The notes under the pieces: model-generated
Told to the model about the DNA's origin: nothing
Database searches by the model: none
The model's input: only the letters and a program-made list of their open reading frames with translations
Program-made: the position numbers and the translations under genes
NCBI GenBank assembly: GCA_013396655.1
Contig: WBMV01008303.1
Location: forward strand, 1,028,358-1,092,357
Origin: Campylorhamphus procurvoides
Taxonomy: Eukaryota > Chordata > Aves > Passeriformes > Dendrocolaptidae
DNA length: 64,000 nucleotides
Direction of reading: 5' to 3'
In this document: positions 1 through 10,679 of the stretch, in pieces
Numbering within the stretch: the first letter of the stretch is position 1
How the letters are laid out: each line of letters begins with the position of its first letter

Positions 1-170
1 CCCCGCACCCCGCACTGCCCGGCACTCGGCACTGCCCGGCACTCCACATCTGGTATTGTCCCCGCCCCGCACCCCGCACTCGGCACTGTCCCGGCCCCAC
101 ACCGCGCACTATCCCGGCCCCGTACCCCGCACTGTCCCGGCCCCGCACCCCGCACTGCCCCGGCCGCGGG
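1..170. repeat. Degenerate 23-bp GC-rich tandem repeat
   Basis: The motif CCCCGCACCCCGCACTGYCC recurs with small changes from base 1 to about 165. The two clearest neighbouring copies are near 118-140 and 141-163, exactly 23 bases apart. Shorter variants built on GGCACT lie near 20-45 and 80-90. On the minus strand the C runs read as G runs. Positions 118-161 hold tracts of three or more with loops of 3, 7, 2, 3 and 6 bases, which fits the usual G-quadruplex rule. An 82-codon reading frame starting at 56 is only translated repeat. Confidence 0.7.
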
Positions 171-540
171 TCCCCCGCATCCTCTGTCACTGCCGTCCCT
201 GCCCGCGGACCGCACTCTCCTGCGGGGACACCTCCCGGGGACGCGGCAGCGGATGGGAATCTCCGGTTATGTTTAATAACAGCAGCTATGGGATTGTTTT
301 TTAAGCACGCTGTGGCTTCGGGGAGTGACCCAGGGCGCGACAGGAGGGCAGGCTGCAAATTCAAAATAAGGGAATTAAATAACGGCGGCCCCGAAACCAC
401 CAGCGTTTCTGAACCGCACTTTTGGAGGCCTGGATTGTGCACCACTGTCTTCTGGGTAGCAATCGCGTAATTTCATTTTCCCCAAACCCGAACCCAAGCT
501 GCTCAGCTTCACGAGAATTGACCGCTCGCAAAGGCAGAGG
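1..540. promoter_or_regulatory. Edge of a CpG island (possible promoter region)
   Basis: CpG dinucleotides are very dense in the first 250 bases and stay frequent to about 540, for example around 335-345, 380-395 and 515-530. They become rare across almost all of the rest of the window. In vertebrates such unmethylated-looking islands usually mark promoters. The island is cut by the left end of the window, so the transcription start and direction cannot be set from here. I see no convincing TATA box. A first exon could lie inside 180-540 or to the left. The call as a CpG island is firm; its role as a promoter is inference. Confidence 0.6.
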
Positions 541-3500
541 CAGGAGCCCTGTCCACATGCTCTCCCTGGATAGCCTAACCTGCTCATTCAGGAGCCAGGC
601 AGTGCCTAAGTAGCACAAACTTGCCCTCTTAAACTTCAGAAGAGGTGTGACATTGGCAAGATGGCCAGATGTGGGCACATCTCTTGAGGAAGAGCTTCAC
701 AAACCAGGCATCGGCGCTTTAAAAATGCAAAGGCGCATTGGTCCAGCCCACTGCACCAGCAGGGAACAGCAGGACAGGAACCCCTGGCAGTTTGGGTTCC
801 AACACGAGGTTTAAAAGCCTTCCAGCTTGGGAAGGGGAGAGGATTTCTCTTGGGAGCCGTTGCTTCGCTGAGGTGCTCATGCCCTCCTTTGCAGGGGGGC
901 GTTTCTGCTGCCGATGGATGAAATTGCCTCCACCCTTTGTTTCTAACATGTAAAAGAAACATTTTGGAGTAACAGAGACCCAGACTCCCAGTATCCCAGA
1001 GGTGCTGACAGCGCTACCTAAACTCATGTGGCCACATCCAGGCACATCATGAATTTGATGCAGAAAGGGGCACTGATGTATAAATGGAACAACTTGGATT
1101 TGGTGCTCCAACTCCAGCTCGAGCTGGTTCAGAGACAATTCGTTTTTTAGAGAGGTAGAAAAACACCGTTGTTTTCCCAACTCATGTTGGAACTCAACAG
1201 TAGAACCCACCCTTGAATCCAGAGAACTAGACTTGCAAAAGTATCAGACCCTGACCCTGATATGGTCAACATAGAAATGAATAGGCACAGTAACTTAATA
1301 CTTCAATAAATTATGAAGAAGTACGTCAGTATTCCCTCTCTAGCTCCTGCACCACATGCAGACTAGGACTATTCTTTGCACACTTTTCACTACATGGTCT
1401 GGTTTTGCATTCTGTATTTCTACTGCCCCTACCACACAGTTGAAGCCTGTTTTGCATGGGCTATTACAGCTGAAATCACAGTTACTGACCTGTCATATAG
1501 AAGTTTCCAATTTACAACCTCCAAGTATGTTTCAGCAGTGGTAAGTGGATAATCTCTAGTGTATACATGGGAAACAGAGCGACAATAGGATAAACAGCTT
1601 GTCCTTTGCTGGCAGAGTCAGCAGCAGATAGCAAACACTCTTCATTGTGTAGAATTTGGCTTTTCCAACTCTTGAAAGACAAATTCTGTTGTCTGTTACA
1701 TCCCTACTTTCGTTCCCAGAGGACCTGGGTTGGCATCTGTCTAACAGATACAATTTAACTCAAGATAGGAGCCCACGGGATGTTACCTTTCTAACAGCAT
1801 AGCCAGGGTCTAAGAGGCAATATTGCCATTGCCAGATACCCTTTATAATATGGGATTTTTCTGCATTATGCAATCTGATCCTCTGTCCTGTAAGAAAAGC
1901 TCAGGGACACATGTGTGTATTGCCACGGCTAACAAGTGCTTTTCCAAATGCCTGGCATCCAGCAGCTGGCTGCTCTACAATTGCAGATGCATCTCATGTG
2001 CAGCAGCCTCTGCACTGGATGCTCCAGCCTGTGCCTGAACTGAGTGTGTGAACAGAGCAACTCGCCACCACAGGCACAGCAACCCAACACACGCTGGACG
2101 GGTGAGGGGATTTATTTCTTTGAGGTGTGGTCTTCAAGAATCTTTACAATTGTTTTGTTTTGATCCAGACATCAATATCCTTCACAACACAAGTTGACCT
2201 TGTGGTCTTGCAGTAGGAGCAGATATCTAGATGTCAAGTAACTACTTCCAAATGTGGTTGCTCGGGTTTGTTAACAGTAAAGCCTTGCCTGATATGTCCT
2301 TGTTTTTAAAGAACAGTCCCGCACTGCTGAGATGGCTCTTTTGGTTTAGTTTTATGAAACTTTTTTTCTTTGTTATTTGAAATGCTTCTGACAATGTGGT
2401 ATTTGTTGCTGCAATCTCTGTGGTCCATACATGGACAAGCTGGTTAGCAGCAAGCTGCTTGGAAACAGTCTTAAATGACAGGGGCATAATCATGGAATTA
2501 GCTAAGATACATGGCACAAAAATAAAGGTGTTCATTCATGGTTGCATGACGCTAGATTAACCCTGTCACCTCACAACCAACCCCCTTTTCTCGGGGCACA
2601 AATGTGTTCAGATTTATCAGCGGGTTCCTTTAACTGACACCCTTAAAATGCTGCAAGTTTCATTTCCAAGCTGTGCCTAGGGGAGAGTCTCATTCAGAAC
2701 CTGTATTATAAATACCTTATATGGCAACAATTTTCAAAATCAGTGCTGTCCTAAAAGGGAGGGAAGCAAATCGGTGGAGTCATCTTCCACCTGGTATTCT
2801 GTTGAGAATGACAAGACAGACAGCATTGCTACACACATTATCCTCCACGTTTTCTGCAGCAGGTGCTGCTACACTGTGGCCTGTTTGAAGCACTGTCTAA
2901 CCTGCAGCACCAAGCACCACCAAGCCAGAAACGTGGGCTTGAACGTGGAGCTCAAGCCACCCCCTGCAGAACAGCTTGTGATATATCAGTGTAGGTTCCC
3001 AGAGCAAGTGTGAATCAGCCAAACATTGCAGTGAAAGCACCATAATCTACACAGGACCCTGTGAAATTCAACACAATACCTGAAATGCCGACAGGGCTGC
3101 AGCAAAACAAGCAGCACCACTGCCGCTCTCCCACGTCTTTTAGTGGAGAAGCCATGTAGGAGGAGGTTGTCTAAGTTGTTCTTATGTCTGATTTATTTGC
3201 AAATGCAGGTGAATGCTAGAGAAGGTGTGAGTTTAACCCTCTCCTGACTGATTGTTTCTCAGGAAAAATGTGAGCCTTTCACTAAGTAACTGCTGCATGG
3301 ATGTTTCTTTCCTTACCCCTTTAGGTAAACAAAGTTCAGCCTTCCCAAGCCTCTGCTTTCATGCAGGACCTTGGAGAGCAGGGACAATCATACATGCTGT
3401 CCTAGTAAAGCACATCCCCTCTGTGCAGACCGAGTGGCAGAGAGGGATTGGTGAGGCTACTCCTTTCTCCCTCAGCATTTTACAGTGAAGCACTGCTGCT

Positions 3501-4071
3501 TCTGCATATCTGATGGGCAACTGAGATTCCAACAAGCCTAAGAGGGCACAGCTCTCCATGGGATCCCTCATGAAGGGGAGTCAAGGTCCCAGGACACAGC
3601 CTTCAGCTTTAGGCAGATTGGGCGCAAACACCTGGCTTGGTACATGATGGTAGTTCAGCAGAACAAATCTGTCAGTTTAAACACGAAGCACTTCCATGGA
3701 ATTAGTCCAGATCCCCACTTTTGTATTTACTAGTGCAGTCTTGCCCTCCATGGCTAAACACCTGCCTCTAACAGGAGCAAATGCTATCTACAGTTTGACA
3801 AATCAGTTGCTGAGTGAGAGTTTAGAAAATGTTGCTAGCATTCAATTAAAGAGAGACAAATAAGGGGAAGAGGTAATTAAGAGTGAGCAAATGATAATAG
3901 CTATTATACATCCTGACTTCAGAGGTTTGTTCTTATTCCGGGTTCTTAAACCTGAGCTCCTCAGCTAATGATGTATAGGGTTGCTTGATGCCAGATGTCA
4001 GTGCTTCAGAAAGAGGAGAAAACAACGCATTTAAGATTAATAAAAACACAAGAAGTAACTGTTGCACTTAC
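541..4071. other. Unique AT-leaning DNA, no gene recognised
   Basis: This stretch is mostly single-copy-looking sequence with normal vertebrate CpG depletion. Reading frames here (up to 163 codons on the minus strand at 719-1210) have no recognisable domain and no codon bias that I can see. A perfect 14-base palindrome centred on CTCGAG sits at 1114-1127. The only gene-like signal is the candidate exon at 1440-1540, listed separately. I recognise no repeat family between 1.6 and 4.0 kb. Confidence 0.5.
1440..1540 (+). other. Candidate exon with strong splice signals (unproven)
   Basis: A long pyrimidine-rich tract ends in CACACAG at 1433-1439. After 101 bases there is a near-consensus donor, CAGTG followed by GTAAGTGG, at 1541. 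One frame is open across the whole segment and stops just inside the putative intron. It would encode about 33 residues that match nothing I know. Decoy exons of this quality are common in vertebrate introns, so this is a lead rather than a gene call. If real it could as well be a non-coding RNA exon. It lies 0.9 kb from the CpG island, on the strand that would run away from it. Confidence 0.2.
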
Positions 4072-4168
4072 CACAAGTCATGGAAAGCCACATCATGTTT
4101 AACAGCCCAAAGAGAAAGGAAACAGCACCACGGGTGTTGGCAGGTTTTGAGCCAGAGCAAGTAGGAAC
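4072..4168 (-). other. Candidate exon on minus strand (unproven)
   Basis: Read on the minus strand, an acceptor with a pyrimidine-rich run ending CTTACTTGCAG precedes position 4168. A strong donor, CTTGTG followed by GTAAGTGC, follows position 4072. The 97-base segment between them is open in one frame and would encode about 32 residues, with a hydrophobic stretch containing SFLFGLLNMMW. I recognise no family. The phase and signals are good, but no flanking exon was found on either side and pseudo-exons are abundant. It could be coding, non-coding or a decoy. Confidence 0.2.
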
Positions 4169-5135
4169 CTGCAAGTAAGAGTAAAGAGTTGTCCTGAGGA
4201 TTCCACCATGGACAGGAATGAGAAACAAGCTATTCCAAAATCCTTTCCCACCTGTCTCCAAGGGGCACTTAGTGGTATGTTTCAGGTTCTATGCTGCCCT
4301 GACATTATGGAGTCCATAGAGCATACATTTAGAGAAGCATACAGGTTCTTTGCCCAAACTGATGTCATGCCAAGGCAAAGGCTTGGTCTGAGTCTACAAC
4401 TGGAATTAATTCCTTCAACACTATCATTTTGCATTGTGTATGTTTTCTAGACAGTCTCAAACCGGCAAGTCTCACAATCTCTCTGGGTGATAATCCCACT
4501 TAGAGAAGCCTTGGGCATAACCAGAGGTCAGCTCTGGAAGTGCAATTGGAATTTGCCTGTTAACAATTTTTTTCCTTTTTTTTGTCTTCAGTACAGGGAT
4601 GCAAAGTCCTACCCAGGACTGTAAACTTTTCTAGCTCTGTAAAGACCCAGACTCATTGCCAAAGGGCTGATGGGCCAATATGTAAAATGGGATGTAGTCC
4701 CACAATCGCTTTGGAGACTGGTGGGACAGCTGAAAACAGCATTTTCTTCCAGCTTTTACCTGTACCTGTGCTCAAGGTACAGACCTGATACGGTAAAAAA
4801 TAAAAATGGTAGCATTCAGTCAGTCAGTGTAGCTCAAGTCCAAGTCATCTGTCATTGAATCATTTATCTTTGGGATCCAAATGATACTTCTGCATTATGT
4901 GAGGTGGAATAGCTGAGGTCAGCATCATATCAAGTCACACAGCATTGCACTCAGTTACCTAATGTAGTCACACCTCACTATTGCTTTAATTTAAAACATG
5001 GTTACTGCACAACAGTAATCAGCACTTGTTTCGGAGTTCGCTGCAGGAGACACTCAACCTTGACCCATATCTAACATGAGATTTTTTTTTCATTTAGTTG
5101 GACAGTGATTCCTAAATCATTGCCACCTTGTTAAG

Positions 5136-5430
5136 TGCTTCCACTGTGCTCAGCACAGCAACTAATACTGTTCCCCCAGCACTTTACAGTGGAGGAATAT
5201 ATACCTGTGGTACATATATATATATATATGGATATATTTATACACACACACACATAAATATATATGTATATACACTCATAGTGGTTCCTCTTGTAGATGA
5301 GCATGCAAGAAATAAGGGAGCTGAGTGACATGACCAAGGACACACCAGAAATCTGTGACAGAGAGGAAATGAACCCCACTTTCCTAAAATCTGTCAATTC
5401 CCCAGAGCCTGGCTCTGTGATTGGGGCCCG
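5136..5430 (-). repeat. MIR-like SINE, antisense, split by a microsatellite
   Basis: Positions 5290-5430 read like the reverse complement of an amniote MIR SINE: a worn 'tgacttgcccaaggtcaca' segment (here TGACATGACCAAGGACACAC), then 'gaactgaacccag'-type sequence. Positions 5145-5195 resemble the reverse of the MIR 3' part (GCACTTTACAG). A TA/CA-rich simple repeat separates the two halves. The element is old and diverged, so exact borders are uncertain. Confidence 0.55.
5212..5275. repeat. TA/CA microsatellite
   Basis: A run of alternating TA (about 5216-5229) passes through TATATTTATA into five CA dinucleotides near 5243-5254, then another TATATATG run. It is likely polymorphic in length. 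It sits inside the antisense MIR relic and accounts for the tyrosine/isoleucine-rich false reading frames seen on both strands here. Confidence 0.85.
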
Positions 5431-5709
5431 TAAGTGCTTTTACAGAATAAATACATTTTTCTTATTATGAAATTCAGAGAAACACCTAAAGGTGATTTGA
5501 TTAGATCATATAAGTACCTTTATCATGAGAACACAGGGGTTTTTAAAAAGCTTCTTAATCTAGTGGAAAAAGATGTATTATAAGAACCAATGGCCAGAAT
5601 TTAAAGCCAGAAAATTCAAATTAGAAACAAGGTGCAGAATTGAGGGTTTTCTTACTGTAAGGAAGATTAAATACTGGAAGGACTATCCAGGAATTATTTG
5701 CCTTTTGAA

Positions 5710-5880
5710 TTCCTCACATCAAGAGTAGATGTCTCTCCGGAAGATCCAATTTTGTCAAACACAAGTTACTGGGCTCAATACGAGGGTAACGGGATGAAAT
5801 GTCTGGTTTTTGCTAAGCAGGAGGTCAGATTAGATCATCTTATCATCCTTTACAATCTTAAATTGTATGAATCTATGAAT
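5710..5880 (+). repeat. Ancient CR1 LINE 3' end, sense
   Basis: The segment contains ACACAAGTTACTGGGCTCAA at 5760-5779, then GGTCAGATTAGATCATCTTA at 5822-5841, and ends with TGAATCTATGAAT at 5868-5880. This order matches the 3' untranslated end of an old CR1 class that I recall from turtles, crocodilians and birds. Divergence is high, so the insertion is probably far older than modern birds. The overlapping 91-codon frame at 5698-5973 is a by-product of this repeat. Confidence 0.75.
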
Positions 5881-6714
5881 AGTAATGACCATCATTGTAC
5901 ATTACAGCTTGTGAAACAGCATAGAGCTCACTGCACCATAGCTGGGAGACTGAATATAGAAGCACGTTATTAAAAAAATAAAAGCACTTTGCTCTGGAAC
6001 TAAACCCATGACTGGTAATTATTTCAACTTCACCCACGTGTTTCCAAACTTTTCCCCTAAACAATATTGTAATTAGGTTTTAGTTGTAAAGCCAAAAAAA
6101 TAATAAGCCATTAATTAAATAGGTACCAATGTTTCAAAACAGTATCACCAACATTCCTGCATAACATTTAAAAGCCCGATTAATGCAGAAATAGCTGATT
6201 TTCAGGAATTATACATAGCACATCTGTAAAGGAGAGCTTTTCTATAAAGGGTTTTATAGGCCTGAGCCTGGGATTCCTTTATTATATTTGAGTAGCTATA
6301 AAAACTTTTGTGCTAGATCATAACATTCTGTAGTTGTGAATGCAACAGATTTCACAGAAAATCTGTTTTAGCAATGTCTCAGGGAGTTTTTCAAATAAAG
6401 ACATTGGCACTGCTCTGTGCTTCTTTTGCTTCTTTGCCCATAAAGCAAAATTCTTTTACTGTCACACTACAGCCTTCATCTTAAGCTTCCACATTGGTTT
6501 AAAGCCCCGCTCAGAAATCAGGACTTGTGGCTCCTCCCTTGGGGTTGTGAATGTGATACTTGTTTGTCAGACATAGGGGTCTGAATGAAATCCATGCAAA
6601 GGGATCTGGGGGCCCTCAGTTTGCATATTTGCCTAACGCTCATCTCCACACCATAATGTCTGAGCATCTCGCAGCCTCGAACAGATTTATCTTCCCACCA
6701 CTTCCGAGATAGCG

Positions 6715-6860
6715 ACAAGTGTAATTCCCACATTGCAGTTGGAAAGCTGAGATATGGGGCACCTGAAGTGATTTTCCTAATATCAAACATTTGTAGCAAA
6801 GGAGGAGCTGAACAAAGGTCTTGCCATTCTGAAGTGGTGTGCCTCATATTCCAGACCATC
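6715..6860 (-). repeat. MIR-like SINE, antisense
   Basis: The sequence follows the reverse MIR order: a 'cattgcagttggaaagctgag' part (6731-6751), then GAAGTGATTTTCC, then 'ggagctgaacaaaggtcttg' (6802-6821), and a worn tRNA-like head near 6850-6860. It is diverged and probably full length or close to it. Confidence rests on the order of motifs, not on tight identity. Confidence 0.6.
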
Positions 6861-7199
6861 TTCCCCCTTCTGCATTTGGCTGGAATGAAAATGATTGAAG
6901 GAAAAGTGACACAAAAAAATCAAGCTAGACAAGAAAATTTTCCCTACAAAGTGTTGCCTTATTTGTGGGGGGAAGGTCAGAGAGTTACTATGCTTCACAA
7001 GGTTCTGAGAATTTCTACTAATGTCTTCCTTAAGATTTTCAGTCATTGATTTCATGTGTGAATTTTGGAAGGAAACACAAACACAGACACACGCACACAG
7101 AAGTCCTTCTCTTGGAACAAGAGCTAAAACTATAAAAGCAACAAAATGTGGAAAGCAGGCCTGCAGCAGTGTGGGTTGATACACTGTCTTTAAATCATT

Positions 7200-9420
7200 C
7201 TGGCACTTGTTTTTTTCCCCTCGAGGTGGAAGTGGTAAGCATCAAGGCAGAACTGCAGTAGCCCTAAATCAGAACATGCCTCTGTTCATGGGATGACAGA
7301 GCAGATCCTTTGCATTCCCAAAGAGAGGCCTTGGTGTTTCTCTACAGTGCTATAAAGACAGTTCCTGCACAGCTGTTCCCTATATACAAGCCAGCTTGCT
7401 TTCTTTTTCACCATGCATATTTTAGTATCATTGACATATTCTGATATGACCATGGCCTTCTTTTCTGGCCACATACAGGTGGCCCCTAAACATCCAGTGT
7501 TTGATGGATCCAAATCTATAGTGCTGCTTATCCTGGAGGAGTCAAAGCAGCATAATCCTCCTGATACTGGGATATAAACTAAATTGGGTGAATTCTTTGC
7601 TATTTTAAGATACTTTCTTTTTCCTCTTTTTTTCCTCTCTGTAGCTGTCTCCTCACCCCCTGCATCCACCATCCAATTACTCATCTTTCCTTCTCTTTTC
7701 TCACCTGCCCTACTGAGCTCTTTAGTCCAAAGATGAGGTGATAGTGCTGTCTTCCCTCAAATCCCCTGGATCTTTCCTGCAATCTCCCTGACTCTACGAA
7801 GCCAAATTCTCTCTCCCTTTTTCTCTCTCCTCCCCAACATTACATCTCTCCACTCCTCTCTGTTCCCACATTTGAAATACTCCTTTAAAGCAAGAGTCTC
7901 TGTCTTCATGTGTCATTTTGATCTTCTCAGTGCTAACAATCAGGCTATTCCAAAATGACAGGAAAACATCTCTGCCCTGTTCATCCCCGTTAGTGTTACA
8001 GCACAAGCAGATAGCTACAGCAAGCACTGAAAAATCAGAGATCAAGGAGCACCTCATTTCCAAACTCAAGGATGTGTGTGTGCAGGAAACTGGGCAGCAA
8101 CAACATATTGTCATGATGTTCTGTGTTACTATTCTAAGGAGAAAACTGGTCAGATTACCTCTGAAGAACACTTTGCAATGTGGGCTAAACAAGGACCCCA
8201 AAGAGAGGTGTGTCCTCCCAAGGAGATGCTGGACATTATTACAGCTGGAGGAGATGCACTGCACATATCTCTTGTGCAATTGCATGCATCTCCCAGGGTT
8301 AATTCTTCTGTGAGCTGTGGGTGGCTATGACATGTTCCCAGAAGACAGGCATCTGCCACAGCTTCCTGAATTATGGCCAAGGTAGCTCATGACTCATGCA
8401 AGCCCATGGCCTTAATGTAGCAAGTGCTTGGCAGGACAAAAGTGTCAAGTGCAGCAAAGAGGCCAGTGAGAACAGAGGTGAATCAGGCCCTCCCATGTCC
8501 AGAGTAAGGGGGGCATAAAAGAGACATGCAAAGATAAAGCCAAACGCAGGTTATCAACACAGAGTGGGTGAGTGTGTTCCATGTTTAACTATCTCAGCTG
8601 CTTCTCTTGCCCCCTAAAACCATTCCACCTTTCACTGGGTGCCACCTGACTGCTGCAGGCAAAGCACTCCAGTGATATGCACTGTAAATGAGCACAGCCC
8701 CATCACACCTTCCCTCTCCAGAGCCCACGCCACCACAGCCACGGGGTAACAGCACCAATGCATCAAACTGACGGGAGTGCCTCGTGCTGGACACAGGCAA
8801 AATGAACTAATGATGCCAGCAATGAAAGTAAAGGTCATGGACGTGGAAAAATTTGAAAAAAACAAATAAGCATTCAGGTGGGAATACATTTACTACTTTC
8901 CTTTAGACAGATAATTATTTTCTTTCTTGATGTCTCTCACCTTGCCAAAATGGCCACTTCTCAGCTGAGGCAACCACCTATTTCGTACAGTCCTTGAAGA
9001 TGCCAGACTCATAGTTTAGTGAAGGCTTTAGGGTTCTCTGCTTTGGTGTCAATCTTCTTTTTGCAGAATCTAGACCCTTTTCATATGCCATGTGCCAAAT
9101 CATTCCTGCAATGGGGCAGCAATATCCTGTCCTGCCTGGGATTCAGGAAAGCAGAATCCCAGGATTCTGAGTGGAGTTTTCAGTGTGATTGACATATCTT
9201 TGCCTTCAAACCAGCCTGAGCTCCCTTTGGCTTGTAGTGCAATAAAGGGGAGAAAAGCTGGGTTTGAAAAAGAAAGAGTATTTCAAATTCCATTCCATCT
9301 TTGATCCTGTAGAGAAGGACTAGACAGGTGCAGAATAGGACTGGGCTCTGGCAGTGCTGTTTTAGGAAGAATGGATGCAGCAGTTCTGCTGTGGTATTTT
9401 CTCTGCACTAGGCTATGAGA
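7200..9420. other. Unique DNA with pyrimidine-rich stretch, no gene recognised
   Basis: Positions 7610-7870 are rich in C and T on the plus strand, with several CTTTTTCCTC and CTCTCTCCC type runs. Opposed frames at 7794-8285 (minus, 163 codons) and 7918-8313 (plus, 131 codons) overlap each other. Neither shows a known motif, so I treat both as chance. No repeat family was recognised in 7.9-9.4 kb. Confidence 0.45.
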
Positions 9421-9425
9421 GATAA

Positions 9426-9610
9426 TAGGTCTAGTGGTTAAGCTAAGAGTATCAGGAGACTTTATTTCTAGCCCTAATTATATGAGAAATTATCTGTGTT
9501 TCCTTGAGCAAATCCCTTGGTTTCACAGTGCCACAATTTTCCAGTCAGTAAAACGTTTAGACATCTCCAAAGCACTGAGATGCACAGATGAAAAGCATCA
9601 CTGTTATGGT
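9426..9610 (+). repeat. MIR-type SINE (amniote MIR), sense, near full length
   Basis: The tRNA-derived head is visible as GGTCTAGTGGTTAAGC at 9428-9443. Next come TTCTAGCCCT near the B-box area, 'tgtttccttgagcaaatccc' at 9497-9516, and 'ccagtcagtaaaa' at 9541-9553. The tail reads AAAGCACTGAGATGCACAGA at 9569-9588 and then TGAAAAGCATCA. That tail is typical of the MIR1_Amn kind of element shared by birds and turtles. This is the best preserved MIR in the window. Confidence 0.8.
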
Positions 9611-10569
9611 GTGACACGATTCATGAACGAAGGTTCACGTGTGTGAAACTGAGGTTGATGGCCAAAGGTTGCAATACTTTATTACTTCCTGAACTGCCTC
9701 TTTATTAGTTCAACAGCAATATCTGGGAGCACTCTTTTATAAGCCCCGTCATACTTTCTGTAAGTATTGGCTTACAGTTTCTCAAGTCTGTCTAAGTTTG
9801 TAAGCATGTTTATCACAAAATGGAAATCAATAAGGAGGGCTTTTTTAAAAATGGCAGTATTATATGCTTAGATAGAAGGGCCAGGAATCCTGTGCATCTG
9901 AACTGCTTTTTAAGCCACCTGACAATGAGATCTCATCTTTGGCACAGAAATTGAGCTGTTCCATAGGTACTTTGCTTGGGCTACACACAGTGTGAATCTC
10001 TTTCCTCAATCAACCCTCACCCCAGGTCTGTTTGCTGACTGTGGCTACCGCCATACTGTTGCAAAGAAAAGAGGTATCCAGATATCAACATGATTCAGGG
10101 GCCTAGGAGACGGCAAAAGAGAAAAAGGGTATTTTCCGAATCAGTTCCCCATGAAATCACTGGAACTAGACTTGTCCTGGGGGATAATAGAATGGATCAT
10201 TAGGTGCCTTAAAAAGTTCACATTGGATTTTGAAGCCACCCTGCAAGATGAAAAATCAGTAGTTTAGGCAAATAAATAAAAGTCACTGAATCCTCTTTAA
10301 GCTATGAACACAGGGGCAAAAGGGTTGTAAGAAGAAAGAGTCCATTCTTCACAAATTATATATTTTAAAACTCCCCCCTTCCATCTCCAATCTGTCTTTC
10401 TCTTCCCTGGTGATTTAATCACATGAGGTACCATAAATCAAATTGCTTCCTTTCCTCCTCAAGTGTGAGTTAGCTCTTAATTAGGCTATTGGGCAAAAAT
10501 GAAATGCATCCTATTAATAGCTTGGGATATCTTTTGTGCTAATGTAAAGGTTGAAACCTATCTATACAG

Positions 10570-10675
10570 TGTTTCAGGAGTGGGATTCTGCTCATGCAGA
10601 CAGATGCTCTACCTATTACTGAACTCCCTGGAATTCATTCTGATTTACACACACATAAAAGAGTAACCAGGCCCA
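10570..10675 (+). repeat. Ancient amniote interspersed repeat (unnamed)
   Basis: The phrase GGAATTCATTCTGATTTACA at 10630-10649, followed by AAAAGAGTAACCAGGCCC at 10657-10674, resembles a motif common in turtle, crocodile and bird DNA ('gagttactctgatttacaccagtgtaa'). I do not recall its formal family name. Related copies are called here at 21905-22005 and 58505-58600. The match is by eye. Confidence 0.4.
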
Positions 10676-10679
10676 TGGT

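Noticed and set aside
56..304. 82-codon plus-strand frame rich in proline
   Set aside because: It is a translation of the GC-rich tandem repeat and CpG island and shows no known domain.
719..1210. 163-codon minus-strand frame
   Set aside because: No family resemblance, no splice context and no coding-type composition; long frames by chance are expected in 64 kb of two strands.
4850..4980. Possible antisense MIR
   Set aside because: Only scattered short matches (AAGTCACACAGCATTGCA) without the right order over enough length.
7794..8313. Opposed 163- and 131-codon frames on minus and plus strands
   Set aside because: They overlap each other in opposite directions, neither has a known motif, and the minus frame runs through a pyrimidine-rich stretch.
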